This document shows positions 44,544 through 54,404 of a DNA stretch of 64,000 nt, piece after piece (position 1 is the first letter of the stretch; the number at the start of each line of letters is the position of its first letter). The DNA comes from JAWPMT01 sp965215825 (GTDB lineage Bacteria > Bacteroidota > Bacteroidia > Cytophagales > Cyclobacteriaceae), in contig CBDCEM010000002.1 of NCBI GenBank assembly GCA_965215825.1, positions 1,674,001 through 1,738,000 on the forward strand. Direction: 5' to 3'. The translations under genes and the position numbers were made by a program. The notes beneath the pieces are model-generated. The model was not told where the DNA came from and ran no database searches. It saw only the letters and a program-made list of their open reading frames with translations.

Positions 44544-47344
44544 TCCAAACCTGGGAGGAAAAGATGAGAAAGGGGTTTACTATCCTGTATGTGGCGATGA
44601 TCATCGCCTATTGTTTTTTCTACATCACCAGACATCAGCACTTTTTAAACTGGGATCTTACCAGTTCTGTAGAAGTCGACGAGTTTGTGGCAGACACTTT
44701 TCAAAAGGGCCTTTTCAATTTTGAATTGAAAGGAGTTCGATACACGCTTGAAGAAAACTTTGAAGGAGGAGATGTTATCAAAAGCCCGATGGGCAATTGG
44801 ACTTTCTTCCTTTCCTGGCTTGGAGTGGCCTATCTGATGGCTTGCCTTACTTTCCTCAAACGTTTTGGTTTTATTGTGTTGAATGGGCTAATGATCCTTT
44901 TTTTGTTCAGCCTGGATCTTGGGTCATTGGAGTTATTTGGCTTGTCAGCCAATTCGAAAATACCACTAGCCATTGCAATTTTCCTTTGCATAGGGCCTGG
45001 GTATTTATTCCATATGTTTTTCAAAAATTCGGGCTTCGTGCTTCGCCTGGTAACCTTTGTGTTGGTCCTTGTACTTCTTGCACTGATATTTAATACACAA
45101 TCGAGCTTTGCTCTGGAATACATCAAGGCAAATGCTGTATCGGGCTTCTCAATCATTACTTTTTTGTTTGTGGCCTTTGTGGCAGAGGAAATCATTTTTC
45201 TGATTCTCTATATTGTAACACAAGCCAGAGGCAAAGGCAATGAGAGACATTTTATTGTTGGTGGTATCATTTACCTTGGATTTGTAACGCTTTATTTTTT
45301 GAAGAAAGCAGGGATCTATGCAAATACACTGGCCTTTTTAAATCCCTATTTTTTGCTGCCGGTGAGTGCGGCGGTGGCACTTTGGACATTAAAATTCAAA
45401 CAAGAGTTTTTTGAAGAGAATTTAAGTATCAGCCTTGATGTCAGACATTTCCTCGTAGGTCTGGGTCTGGCAGGTTTTGGTTATTTAAGTACCTCATTTA
45501 TCGATGGGAATGACCCTGGCTACGAATCATTCCATTACCTTATTACCTATGCGCACCTGGGATTAGGAGGGTTGTTCTTCCTTTATATTATCATGAATTT
45601 CATCGATGCACTGATCGCAGGGCACTCCGTATATCGCATCGTATATCGTGAAAGGAATTTCCCATATGCTACTTCCAAGTTGGTAGGGTTTATTGCTATT
45701 GCTGCCTTCTTCTTCATGTCAAGTAAAGAGCCCATGAGACTGATCCAGGGAGCTAGATATAATTACCTTGGTGACTATGAGCGATTGCTCAACAATGAAG
45801 TGATCGCCGATCGCTATTATGAGCAAGGCAGCATCTTTGCCTACAACAATCATTATTCCAATTATCAGTTGGGGTTAAAGGGATTACGGACAAATAATCG
45901 TAACGAGGCCGCTTATCGATTTGACCGGGCGTCACAACGTTACCCTACGCCGCAGGCCTATGTAAATGCCTCAGTTTATGTGAAAGACAATAACATTCCC
46001 AAAGCCATTAGTTTTCTAAGAACAAGTACATTGGATTTTGGTGAAAAGGGAGAAATCAACAACAATCTAGCGAACTTGTTAGTATCGAACGGGAGATTGG
46101 AGGAAGCAGAAAGTTTGCTTTCATCGGCACCAGGGACCGGTGATTGGAACATGGCAACAGAAGTCAATCGCTGGAGATTGATGGCCTCTGTTAGTGGGCT
46201 GGACCATTCAGCCAGTTTTGACGGGTATGAGGGCGCTAACAGGCCAGTAAAGTCAAATATGATTTCCTACATGCTGTCCAGAGGTGAGGAAAGGACTCTT
46301 CCATTTGATACAACCGACCTTCAGAAGCGTATGAATCTCCACAGCATAGCCCTATTGAATAATGCGGCCTATCTGGGTGTGGTCAAAATCAATCCCGCGT
46401 ATTTTCAGACAGCAATTAGCTCAACGTATAATGGAGAACTACAAGAGGATCTGAAATTTGCTGATTTGTTTAATCGTTACCTGAGCGGCGACATCAGTGG
46501 AGCCTACATGAGAGCAAGGGAGTTGGAGTTTTCAATCTCTGCATTCCGAATTGCGGAGCTTCAAAATTTAATGGGAATGTTGCTGTTAGAGCAAGGCATA
46601 TTGGATCAGGCGCTGTTGTATTTCCAAAAAGCTGAGAAATCCGGATCTTCATCTGGCGCTTTTAATTCAGCCATTACCCTCACAGAAATGGGTGATTGGT
46701 TGAAAGCCAAAGCAAAATGGGAGCAACTCCTGGCAGACGACCCTTCTACCCAACCTTACTATGAGCAAATGCGGCCTGTTCTGGAAGGCACGAAAGAGGT
46801 CACGTTTAATTACTTGTACTATCGTTGGAAAGACTACACAGCAGTAGAATTGGCAGGTCACTTACAAGACCTTGAAATCAAAGCCGGGTTTATTGGAAAC
46901 CTATGGTTGAAAGTGGAACAAGTACTCTTTTCAGCGGGAGATGCCGTAAACTATAAGAATTACTATGAAGCCCTTGCGCTGTTGCTACCAGATGAATTGA
47001 GGAATAGAGGGGAAATGGCCCTCGCCTTTTTTGATCGGCAGGAGGCTGTTACCGCGGAAGACCCACTGAATGCTTTTGATGAAATCCAAACAATCAACTA
47101 TGTTAATCACCTGGCCAAAACTGATACACTGAACGCCTACCAAATGGCAATCGATGCGTTGAATATTCACAACCAATCTATATTGTATCAGGTTAGGTAT
47201 GTGGAGCTGGCCCTGGACCTGGGCATATTAAGTTATGCCGAGGAAGGATTAGCTAAACTGGAGAAGAAGCTATCCCGCGCACGCCTAGCAAGACTCACGA
47301 AGCGATACGACGAGAGGAAGGCGGAATTAAAGGCTGGATTTTAG
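44540..47344 (+). CDS. Large TPR membrane protein
   Basis: The 934-residue product has about ten membrane helices in residues 12-410 and a soluble C-terminal half. The latter is made of TPR-like repeats (YQLGLKGLRTNNRNEAAYRF, INNNLANLLVSNGRLEEAESL, LQNLMGMLLLEQGILDQALLYF). I do not recognise the membrane part. Such proteins often scaffold envelope complexes. The 4-base overlap with gatC makes co-translation likely, but a functional link is not evident. Confidence 0.75.
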   Translation: MIQTWEEKMRKGFTILYVAMIIAYCFFYITRHQHFLNWDLTSSVEVDEFVADTFQKGLFNFELKGVRYTLEENFEGGDVIKSPMGNWTFFLSWLGVAYLMACLTFLKRFGFIVLNGLMILFLFSLDLGSLELFGLSANSKIPLAIAIFLCIGPGYLFHMFFKNSGFVLRLVTFVLVLVLLALIFNTQSSFALEYIKANAVSGFSIITFLFVAFVAEEIIFLILYIVTQARGKGNERHFIVGGIIYLGFVTLYFLKKAGIYANTLAFLNPYFLLPVSAAVALWTLKFKQEFFEENLSISLDVRHFLVGLGLAGFGYLSTSFIDGNDPGYESFHYLITYAHLGLGGLFFLYIIMNFIDALIAGHSVYRIVYRERNFPYATSKLVGFIAIAAFFFMSSKEPMRLIQGARYNYLGDYERLLNNEVIADRYYEQGSIFAYNNHYSNYQLGLKGLRTNNRNEAAYRFDRASQRYPTPQAYVNASVYVKDNNIPKAISFLRTSTLDFGEKGEINNNLANLLVSNGRLEEAESLLSSAPGTGDWNMATEVNRWRLMASVSGLDHSASFDGYEGANRPVKSNMISYMLSRGEERTLPFDTTDLQKRMNLHSIALLNNAAYLGVVKINPAYFQTAISSTYNGELQEDLKFADLFNRYLSGDISGAYMRARELEFSISAFRIAELQNLMGMLLLEQGILDQALLYFQKAEKSGSSSGAFNSAITLTEMGDWLKAKAKWEQLLADDPSTQPYYEQMRPVLEGTKEVTFNYLYYRWKDYTAVELAGHLQDLEIKAGFIGNLWLKVEQVLFSAGDAVNYKNYYEALALLLPDELRNRGEMALAFFDRQEAVTAEDPLNAFDEIQTINYVNHLAKTDTLNAYQMAIDALNIHNQSILYQVRYVELALDLGILSYAEEGLAKLEKKLSRARLARLTKRYDERKAELKAGF

Positions 47345-47380
47345 AGAATTCCAGGAGCTGCTTTTTACCAAGCTATTCTT

Positions 47381-47626
47381 CTACAACCCAATCTTATGAT
47401 CTCGTGCAAATACCTCGATGTTTGTTTTGAGATTCGTGATGAGGTTTTCGGCGTTGATTTCGGTTTCTTCTAATTCCTTGCAGCTGTAGTAGAGGTTGCC
47501 AAGGAAGTCCTTTAGTGCAGTGTTTTCAGTGGACATAAATTTCATGTCCGATTTGAGATTGAAGAGTTGCTCCTGAACATCGTCCAGCAGCAACTCCAGT
47601 TTTTCGATTCTTTCCGAATCATTCAC
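47381..47626 (-). CDS. Small coiled-coil hypothetical protein
   Basis: The 81-residue acidic protein starts at a GTG 3 bases after the rocD stop. It is almost wholly helical with heptad-like leucines (RIEKLELLLDDVQEQLFNLK). It contains one Cys and no signal. The function is unknown, and co-transcription with rocD is likely. Confidence 0.6.
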   Translation of the reverse strand: MNDSERIEKLELLLDDVQEQLFNLKSDMKFMSTENTALKDFLGNLYYSCKELEETEINAENLITNLKTNIEVFARDHKIGL

Positions 47627-47629
47627 GAA

Positions 47630-48871
47630 TTACTTCGTAAAGTTCGAAATGGTTTTTTCGATGATATCACAGCACTCATGTAACTGCTCTTCAGTCATGA
47701 CCAAAGGAGGCGCAAATCGGATGATATTACCATGTGTCGGTTTCGCCAAAAGGCCATTTTCCTTTAAGGCTACGCAAATGTCCCAGGCTGTGGAACTTTC
47801 CTCATCATCATTGATCAGGATAGCATTCAACAAACCTTTGCCACGGACAATTGAAACCAGGTCATTTTTCTCCGCGAATTTGCTGAGTCTGGTTCTGAAG
47901 ATATTTCCCAGGTAATCGGCGTTTTCCGCCAATTGCTCATCTTGAACTACTTCCAGTGCAGCAATAGCAACTTTAGCAGCGATTGGATTACCGCCAAATG
48001 TGGAACCGTGATTGCCAGGCTGGATCACATTCATGATATTATCGTTGGCCAGGACAGCTGAAACAGGGTAGACACCTCCACTTAACGCTTTTCCTAGGAT
48101 CAAAATATCAGGATTGACATTCTCATGATTTATGGCGAGAAGTTTACCCGTGCGAGCTACACCTGTTTGTACCTCGTCAGCAATGAACAGAACATTGTGT
48201 TTCTCGCATAAAGCTTTTGCTGCTGTCAGGTAGCCTTCAGATGGGACATAAACACCTGCTTCTCCCTGTATAGGCTCAACTAAAAACCCGGCGACATTGT
48301 CGTTGTTGGCCAATGCTTCATCCAGGGACTGTAGGTTGTTGTATTCGATTTTGATAAAACCTTCCGTGTAAGGCCCAAAGTTCTTTCTGGCTACAGGATC
48401 GTTGGAAAACGATATAATGGTTGTCGTTCTACCATGAAAATTATTTTCGCAAACAATGATCTGCGCTTCATTTTCTTCTATCCCCTTTTCTTCATACGCC
48501 CATTTCCGGCATACTTTGATCGCTGTTTCAACGGCTTCTGCACCCGTATTCATTGGTAATACCTTGTCGAAACCAAAATACTCGGTGACAAATTGCTCGT
48601 ACTGACCAAGTGCGTCATTGTAAAAAGCTCTGGAAGTCAGTGTAAGGGTCTCCGCCTGACTGGTCAACGCGCCAATGATCTTGGGGTGACAATGTCCCTG
48701 ATTTACGGCACTGTAGGCAGAAAGGAAATCAAAATATCGTTTTCCTTCCACGTCCCATACGTATACGCCTTCGCCTTTGGCAAGCACAACCGGTAAGGGG
48801 TGATAATTGTGTGCTCCGTGTTTTTCCTCTAATGCGATGAGGTCCTGGCTGGTCAATGTTGAAGTTGACAT
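47630..48871 (-). CDS. rocD: Ornithine-oxo-acid aminotransferase
   Basis: This class-III PLP aminotransferase converts ornithine and a 2-oxo acid to glutamate semialdehyde and an amino acid. From ATG 48871 (18 codons inside the longest frame) the protein has 413 residues. Key segments are HNYHPLPVVLAKGEGVYVWD, SAYSAVNQGHCHPKI, MNTGAEAVETAIKVCRKW, FHGRTTTIISFS, LFIADEVQTGVARTG and the PLP lysine in DILILGKALSGGVYPVSAV. The YSAVNQGHCHP motif separates it from acetylornithine aminotransferase. Confidence 0.95.
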   Translation of the reverse strand: MSTSTLTSQDLIALEEKHGAHNYHPLPVVLAKGEGVYVWDVEGKRYFDFLSAYSAVNQGHCHPKIIGALTSQAETLTLTSRAFYNDALGQYEQFVTEYFGFDKVLPMNTGAEAVETAIKVCRKWAYEEKGIEENEAQIIVCENNFHGRTTTIISFSNDPVARKNFGPYTEGFIKIEYNNLQSLDEALANNDNVAGFLVEPIQGEAGVYVPSEGYLTAAKALCEKHNVLFIADEVQTGVARTGKLLAINHENVNPDILILGKALSGGVYPVSAVLANDNIMNVIQPGNHGSTFGGNPIAAKVAIAALEVVQDEQLAENADYLGNIFRTRLSKFAEKNDLVSIVRGKGLLNAILINDDEESSTAWDICVALKENGLLAKPTHGNIIRFAPPLVMTEEQLHECCDIIEKTISNFTK

Positions 48872-48962
48872 AATATCTTCTTTTTTAGGAACTAAATAGG
48901 ATCTTTGCCCGCTATTACTCAAAAGCAGACCGCAAAGTTAGTAGGAATACCCGGAGAAGTTG

Positions 48963-49124
48963 ATGAACAAACGTGCTAAAAAAGAAGAGATCAAATTGGA
49001 GCCCTCGGACTATTATTTTAATGCAGAGGGTTTAATGGTATTTACAGCTGCCTATCACAAGAAAAGAGGCTATTGCTGCAAGAATGGCTGTCTTCATTGT
49101 CCCTGGGAATTTAAGAAATCCTAA
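48963..49124 (+). CDS. DUF5522 small Cys-rich protein
   Basis: This 53-residue protein starts at ATG 48963 and has the DUF5522 pattern: DYYFNAEGLMVFTAAYHKKR followed by GYCCKNGCLHCPW, with four Cys and a His that could bind a metal. Its stop overlaps the last bases of the convergent TPR kinase gene. The function is unknown. It lies upstream of and divergent from rocD. Confidence 0.85.
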   Translation: MNKRAKKEEIKLEPSDYYFNAEGLMVFTAAYHKKRGYCCKNGCLHCPWEFKKS

Positions 49125-51052
49125 TTTGCCATTTTGACCATTTCTTCTCGTTTGGCTAATAAAACAGGCGCATTGACGATTAAGGTAGTGCCTTTTCGAT
49201 CGGCCTGAGTTTCAAGTTCCAATTGTCCCTGGATTAGGTTGGTACGTGTGTTGAGGTTTCGCCATCCGTTACCAGTTCCATTTATCAATTCTTGCTTATC
49301 AAAACCCAGGCCATCGTCTTCGATGAGAAGGGTAAATTCTTCTTGATCCTGCGTGATTTGAAGTGTGATCTTACGAGCATCCGAATATTTCAATATGTTG
49401 TTGATCCACTCCTGCGAGATGCGATAAAGCGAAATTTCCTGGATTTCATCAGGCCGTTTCTCCAGTCCAAAGAAATTAGTTTCCACAAAAATCTTTCCTG
49501 CAGAATTGATACGATTGGCATATTCCTGAATGGCACTTTCCAGTCCCTGACTGATCAGAGTTTGAGGCATGAGATCGAAACAGATGCTCTTTAATTCTTC
49601 GTACATTTCATTGATCACCTGCTCAGATTGATCAAAGACTTGTTGACGTTCGTTAGGAGATGCACCATCCTTGAGGTTAGCCAGGTTCATATTGAGAATG
49701 GATATCATCTGGCCAAATCCGTCATGCAGGTCGCGAGCGTAACGAGCACGTTCCTTTTCCTGAGAAGAGATGGTTGCATTGATTTCGGCTTCACGGGCAT
49801 TTATTTTTTCTCGCTGTAATTGAATGTACTGCTTCTTTTTGAGTCGATTCCTCCATAGAAAACCAGTGAGAATCAGGAACCCGATAACTAGGAGGGTCGA
49901 AATTAATAGTGTTTGCTTCCTTCTAAGGTCAGCTTCCTGTTCGGCCAGACGTGAAGATTGAATGGCGATTTGTTGTTCTTTTTTTTCAGTTTCAAAAGTA
50001 ATTTCCAGAAACCTTATTTGTCTTTGTTTATCCAGATCGTAGAGAGAGTCTTTTACCGCATGGTATCTTTTTAAATAGGCAAGTGACTTTTTGGGAGTTC
50101 CGAGTACTTCAAAGTACAAATGCTGCTGCTGGAGTACATCTAAAATCTTTTCTGCATCATTGATTTCATAAGCTATTTTTTCAGCCTCTGTGAGATAGGT
50201 AGCCGCTGACAGGAAATTCCCTTGCATGTATGCGACAGTTCCTAAATTAGTTTTAACTGTTGCAATGCCGTATTTGAAGTCATTTCTTAAGTTAGTCTCT
50301 AAATTGAGTAGGAAGTATTCGTTAGCCTCTTTTAGCCGCCCAATTTTCATCAACGAGTTGCCCATGTTGTTGTAGGTCCTCGTGATGGCTTTTTCCGACA
50401 AGTGATCTTTAAAACTGAGGATTTCCAGATACAATTCCACGGCTTTCGATGATTCTCCGTCATCATCATAGTTGATGGCTTTGATGCCTAAAATAGGCTC
50501 AAGAAGGCTGACTGGAGCTTCTGAAAATTGATCATAGAGCACCTTTGCCTGATCACAAACCCTAAGACCTTCTGTATATTCTTCAATATCATGAAATACT
50601 ATCCCCCGCCGTGTCAAAGATCTGATCATCATGGTCGTATCCCTTTCCATTAAAAACTGGTCGTAGGCTTCTTGTGCTTGGGTCAAGGCAATGTCGTAAG
50701 AGCCCGTAATAAGGTTCTTCATGCTCATGTCGTAAAAAGTAAACCCGTGCCAGTAGGAGTCTTTAACTTGATCGAACATGTTCCGCGCTGTATCTCCATA
50801 TTGCAATGCGGCCCCAAAGTCCCCTTGATCCCAGAAGATGCGCATCAGGTAGAAGTATGCTTGCCCCTTCTGTTTAATTGTGACTTTTGTATCATTTCCT
50901 GTGACCTTTATTAGTAGTGGTTTTGCTTCGGCGTAGGAGCCTTGTTGCGCCAACTTATAACCTTTTTCGAAAGCGATAGAATCAGCAACTTGAGCCTTTA
51001 TCTGGAAACTAATGTTCAACAGGAGGACTAAATGAAGAGATAGGTACTTCAT
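49121..51052 (-). CDS. TPR-containing NarL-type sensor histidine kinase (copy A)
   Basis: The 643-residue product has a signal peptide, TPR repeats through residues about 25-340 (AKPLLIKVTGN, YNNMGNSLMKIGRLKEANEYF), a coiled coil and one membrane helix (LLISTLLVIGFLILTGFLW). A HisKA_3/HATPase kinase follows with phospho-acceptor His443 (YARDLHDGFGQMISI), EWINNILKYSDA and EDDGLGFDKQ. The TPR part is periplasmic and the kinase cytoplasmic. No response regulator is adjacent. The kinase half is nearly identical to that of the next gene. Confidence 0.93.
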   Translation of the reverse strand: MKYLSLHLVLLLNISFQIKAQVADSIAFEKGYKLAQQGSYAEAKPLLIKVTGNDTKVTIKQKGQAYFYLMRIFWDQGDFGAALQYGDTARNMFDQVKDSYWHGFTFYDMSMKNLITGSYDIALTQAQEAYDQFLMERDTTMMIRSLTRRGIVFHDIEEYTEGLRVCDQAKVLYDQFSEAPVSLLEPILGIKAINYDDDGESSKAVELYLEILSFKDHLSEKAITRTYNNMGNSLMKIGRLKEANEYFLLNLETNLRNDFKYGIATVKTNLGTVAYMQGNFLSAATYLTEAEKIAYEINDAEKILDVLQQQHLYFEVLGTPKKSLAYLKRYHAVKDSLYDLDKQRQIRFLEITFETEKKEQQIAIQSSRLAEQEADLRRKQTLLISTLLVIGFLILTGFLWRNRLKKKQYIQLQREKINAREAEINATISSQEKERARYARDLHDGFGQMISILNMNLANLKDGASPNERQQVFDQSEQVINEMYEELKSICFDLMPQTLISQGLESAIQEYANRINSAGKIFVETNFFGLEKRPDEIQEISLYRISQEWINNILKYSDARKITLQITQDQEEFTLLIEDDGLGFDKQELINGTGNGWRNLNTRTNLIQGQLELETQADRKGTTLIVNAPVLLAKREEMVKMAN

Positions 51053-51097
51053 AAGCGATGGAAAAATGGCTTTAAATTGGTAGATGAGTTCAAAAAG

Positions 51098-53113
51098 TCA
51101 ATCTTTATGCGATGATCGAGCAGCTACTAAATCAAGGCGGTCGGTGGAATGGAAGCTTGGAGCGTTGAGAATGAGCACATTTCCCCTGGTACCTATTTGA
51201 GTTTCAAATTCAATCTCTCCTTGAATTAAATGGGCACGGGTGTTCAAGTTTTTCCATCCATTCCCTTTTCCCTTGGTTAGCGCTGTTTTGTCAAACCCCT
51301 GACCATCGTCCTCGATCAGCAAGGTAATTTCTTTTTTATCCCGCGTGATTTGAAGTGTGATCTTACGCGCATCCGAATATTTCAATATGTTGTTGACCCA
51401 CTCCTGTGAGATGCGATAAAGCGAAATTTCCTGTAATTCATCCGGTCGTTGCTCCAATCCAAAGAAGTTAGTCTCCACAAAGATTTTTCCCGTGGAACTG
51501 ATACGGTTGGCGTATTCCTGGATGGCACTTTCCAGCCCCTGACTGATCAGGGTTTGAGGCATGAGATCGAAACAGATGCTCTTCAATTCCTCGTACATTT
51601 CATTGATCACCTGCTCAGATTGATCAAAGACTTGCTGACGTTCGTCAGGAGAAGCCCCATCTTTCAGATTGGCCAGGTTCATGTTGAGAATTGATATCAT
51701 CTGGCCAAATCCATCATGTAGGTCTCGTGCATATCGAGCCCGTTCCTTTTCCTGAGAAGAGATGGTTGCATTGATTTCGGCTTCCCGGGCTTTAACTCGT
51801 TCCGTTTGTAAAGCCACTTCCTGTTTTTTCTGAGTCCGTGCACGCCACAATAAGGAGACTAGTAATAAAAGTAAGAAAACAACAATTCCAGCGATGGACG
51901 CAATTCGATTTCGTTGAATAACAGCATTTTGCTCCTCCAACTGTGCTTCTTGCAAGGAAATTTGTGCTTCCTGTAAAGTGATCTGCTGTTGGTTTTTTTC
52001 AGTTTCGTATTGAGTTTGTAATTCAAATATTTGCTTGGTCTTATTTTCCTCGAAAATGGAGTCATTCAGTTGAGTAAACTGTCGGGAAAAAGCATATGCT
52101 TCATCGAAGCGGCGAAGCCCCGCCAGTGCTTCAGAAAGCTCCAATGAGGATTTTGCCCGAAACTCTAATGAATTGATATCATTTGCGTAACTCCAGGCCT
52201 GTTGAGCTGTTTCATAGGCTTTTTTATGATCTGATGTTTTTCGAAAATTGGCAGAAAGGGCCAAATGAGTATTGGCTAGTTCGTAAAAGTTTTCATGAGC
52301 AAGATGACCCTCTATGGCCTCAAAATACAGCTTCCGAGCCTCTTCTACTTTGCCCAGACTGTCGTTGGCTACACCGATGTTATTGATCATGTAGGGAACA
52401 TAACGGGTATAACCTGCTTTCTCGTATCCAGCTCTTGCTTCGTCTGAATACTGAATAGCCTCTTCATGTCTGCCCATAGTTAACAGTACATTTCCAATAT
52501 TGCCTTTGGTGACTATGATGCCAAACTCGGAATCTACTGAGGTGTAAATGTTCAGGGCCTTTTGGTAGTATTCCAGCACCTTTGGGTACTCTTTTTGTTT
52601 TTTGTAGACGATGCCAATATTACCTAACACCATGGCTACGTCATATGGGTCGTCACTGACTGTTTCATAGAGCCGTAGTGATTCGAAGTAAACCTCCAGT
52701 GCTTTGGGGTAATTCCCTAACTCATCATAAGCAATTCCTTGATTATTGAGGGAGCTGGCCATGCCACTCGAGTCATGAATTTCACGCCGTAGGACGTATG
52801 ACCTTTGATGAAAGTTGAGCGCCGAATCGAATAAGCCTTTGGCGCTATAGGTATTAGCAAGGCTGTTATAAGATTGTGCAATGGCTCTTTTGGATTGTTC
52901 TCGCTGACCAATAGATAAGGCTGTTTTTGCGAAGATGATCGAAGAGTCAAGATCTGAATTTTTATAATACCAGGAGAGTTCATTCCAGGATCGGACCTGA
53001 TCTAAAGGTTCCTGGGAGGGCAACACTTGTTTGATGCTATCAATTTCTTTTTGCTGGGCGATCAATGTGGCGGACAAGATCAAACCCAATACCGTGCAGG
53101 TGGCGATTTTCAT
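51098..53113 (-). CDS. TPR-containing NarL-type sensor histidine kinase (copy B)
   Basis: ATG 53113 gives the signal peptide MKIATCTVLGLILSATLIAQ and 671 residues; an ATG 13 codons upstream would spoil it. The layout is the same as copy A: TPR repeats (NSLANTYSAKGLFDSALNFH, MVLGNIGIVYKKQKEYPKVL), coiled coil, one helix (IVVFLLLLLVSLLW), and HisKA_3 with His in YARDLHDGFGQMISI. Over the first 125 residues from that His only about six differ from copy A, whereas the TPR parts are clearly different. The two genes are 45 bases apart, with copy B upstream. Confidence 0.93.
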   Translation of the reverse strand: MKIATCTVLGLILSATLIAQQKEIDSIKQVLPSQEPLDQVRSWNELSWYYKNSDLDSSIIFAKTALSIGQREQSKRAIAQSYNSLANTYSAKGLFDSALNFHQRSYVLRREIHDSSGMASSLNNQGIAYDELGNYPKALEVYFESLRLYETVSDDPYDVAMVLGNIGIVYKKQKEYPKVLEYYQKALNIYTSVDSEFGIIVTKGNIGNVLLTMGRHEEAIQYSDEARAGYEKAGYTRYVPYMINNIGVANDSLGKVEEARKLYFEAIEGHLAHENFYELANTHLALSANFRKTSDHKKAYETAQQAWSYANDINSLEFRAKSSLELSEALAGLRRFDEAYAFSRQFTQLNDSIFEENKTKQIFELQTQYETEKNQQQITLQEAQISLQEAQLEEQNAVIQRNRIASIAGIVVFLLLLLVSLLWRARTQKKQEVALQTERVKAREAEINATISSQEKERARYARDLHDGFGQMISILNMNLANLKDGASPDERQQVFDQSEQVINEMYEELKSICFDLMPQTLISQGLESAIQEYANRISSTGKIFVETNFFGLEQRPDELQEISLYRISQEWVNNILKYSDARKITLQITRDKKEITLLIEDDGQGFDKTALTKGKGNGWKNLNTRAHLIQGEIEFETQIGTRGNVLILNAPSFHSTDRLDLVAARSSHKD

Positions 53114-53221
53114 GGCGGGTCTAAAATACAAAAGATCCAGCGAGTATTTCACTTGATTTATAGCGGTTTGCTAAACTGTGAAGGCAGGTGACCTAATCTT
53201 TTTCCTCTCTTCTACTCGTAA

Positions 53222-54358
53222 ATGCATAAAAAGATGGCTATGAATAGTTCATTAGATGCTCTTGCTCCCAAAACGGATATTCTAAAATGGCGTGAAGTAT
53301 ATAGCCTGGCGTTACTGAACGCAGCAGTAGTGATCAGTTGGATTGCATACCATGAATACCAACCCATTCTCATGGAAAAAATGGAGATCACTCATTTATT
53401 GGATTTCCTGGTGATCACAAAAGCAATCATTTTAGTCGTGATTCCTCCGTTCGCCGGCTGGTTATCTGACTATATACTTCGAAGAAATGGGAAGTACCTG
53501 ATTGTTTTTACCATTGGTATTGGGGCAACGGCGATGATCTTCATGGTAGTAGCTACGCTGATCAGCACACATCACCTAATGGACATCAAAACCTTGTTGC
53601 CATTTATGATTGTTATGTGGCTGATTTCTATGAATCTATTCATAAGTCCTGCCAACTCTATGATCGAAGCTTTTGCACCAGCACAGCAACTTCCGATCGT
53701 CATGGGTTTCTTATTCCTGATCACAGAGTTGCTATACGCCATGGAACCTGTCATTGTCGGTTTAGTTTCATTTTTTGGTGACACACTTACGTTCATTGTG
53801 GGAGGAATTCTCATTGCAGGAGCGGGGGTCGTGTTTCATGTAGTTTCTTCAGATGAAGTCCTCCAGCGCAAACAAGAACTACTGTCCACTCATGACGGTA
53901 AAAAACAAACACCTTTATCCTATCTAGCTATTTTGGTCATTGGGTTGGTGCTAGGCCTGGCCAAAGCTTTTCTAATCGAATTTGTACCAGAAGTGCTTGA
54001 GAAACGTCATCCGGAGTTAGGGGACTGGGGGCAATACTTGTCCTTTGGACTATTGGGTTTATCGGCTTTTATCGGCTTTGCCGTAGCGAAATATGTCAGT
54101 TCCAAGCGACTTAGTAGTATCATATTGGTTAGTTTTTGCAGCCTTTTCTTTGGTCTTTTGACCTTGATCCTCACTCAAAACCTGCTTTTTATGATCATCG
54201 GTGGTTTTGTAACGGCTTGTTCCTTTTCATTTATCAATGTCAGTGGGTTACCCTTTGTTATTCGTCACCTGACAGTTCATCACATCACTTATGGTGTTGG
54301 CATCTACATTGGTGCAAGCGAGATTTCCACAGGTATTTTTGAGTATTTATTCCGATAA
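53222..54358 (+). CDS. MFS-type membrane transporter
   Basis: The 378-residue product has about eleven or twelve membrane helices. An MFS loop 2-3-like motif occurs at GWLSDYILRRNGKYLIV, and a second basic loop at AKYVSSKRLSSII. Residues ISPANSMIEAFAPAQQLPIV fall where substrate helices lie. I cannot name the substrate. It is followed by the sigma-54 activator gene with 46 bases between, and may share its transcript. Confidence 0.75.
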   Translation: MHKKMAMNSSLDALAPKTDILKWREVYSLALLNAAVVISWIAYHEYQPILMEKMEITHLLDFLVITKAIILVVIPPFAGWLSDYILRRNGKYLIVFTIGIGATAMIFMVVATLISTHHLMDIKTLLPFMIVMWLISMNLFISPANSMIEAFAPAQQLPIVMGFLFLITELLYAMEPVIVGLVSFFGDTLTFIVGGILIAGAGVVFHVVSSDEVLQRKQELLSTHDGKKQTPLSYLAILVIGLVLGLAKAFLIEFVPEVLEKRHPELGDWGQYLSFGLLGLSAFIGFAVAKYVSSKRLSSIILVSFCSLFFGLLTLILTQNLLFMIIGGFVTACSFSFINVSGLPFVIRHLTVHHITYGVGIYIGASEISTGIFEYLFR

Positions 54359-54404
54359 GTCTTTGAGTCCTCATTATCTTGACAATCAATTGGTTAAAAT
54401 TGAT

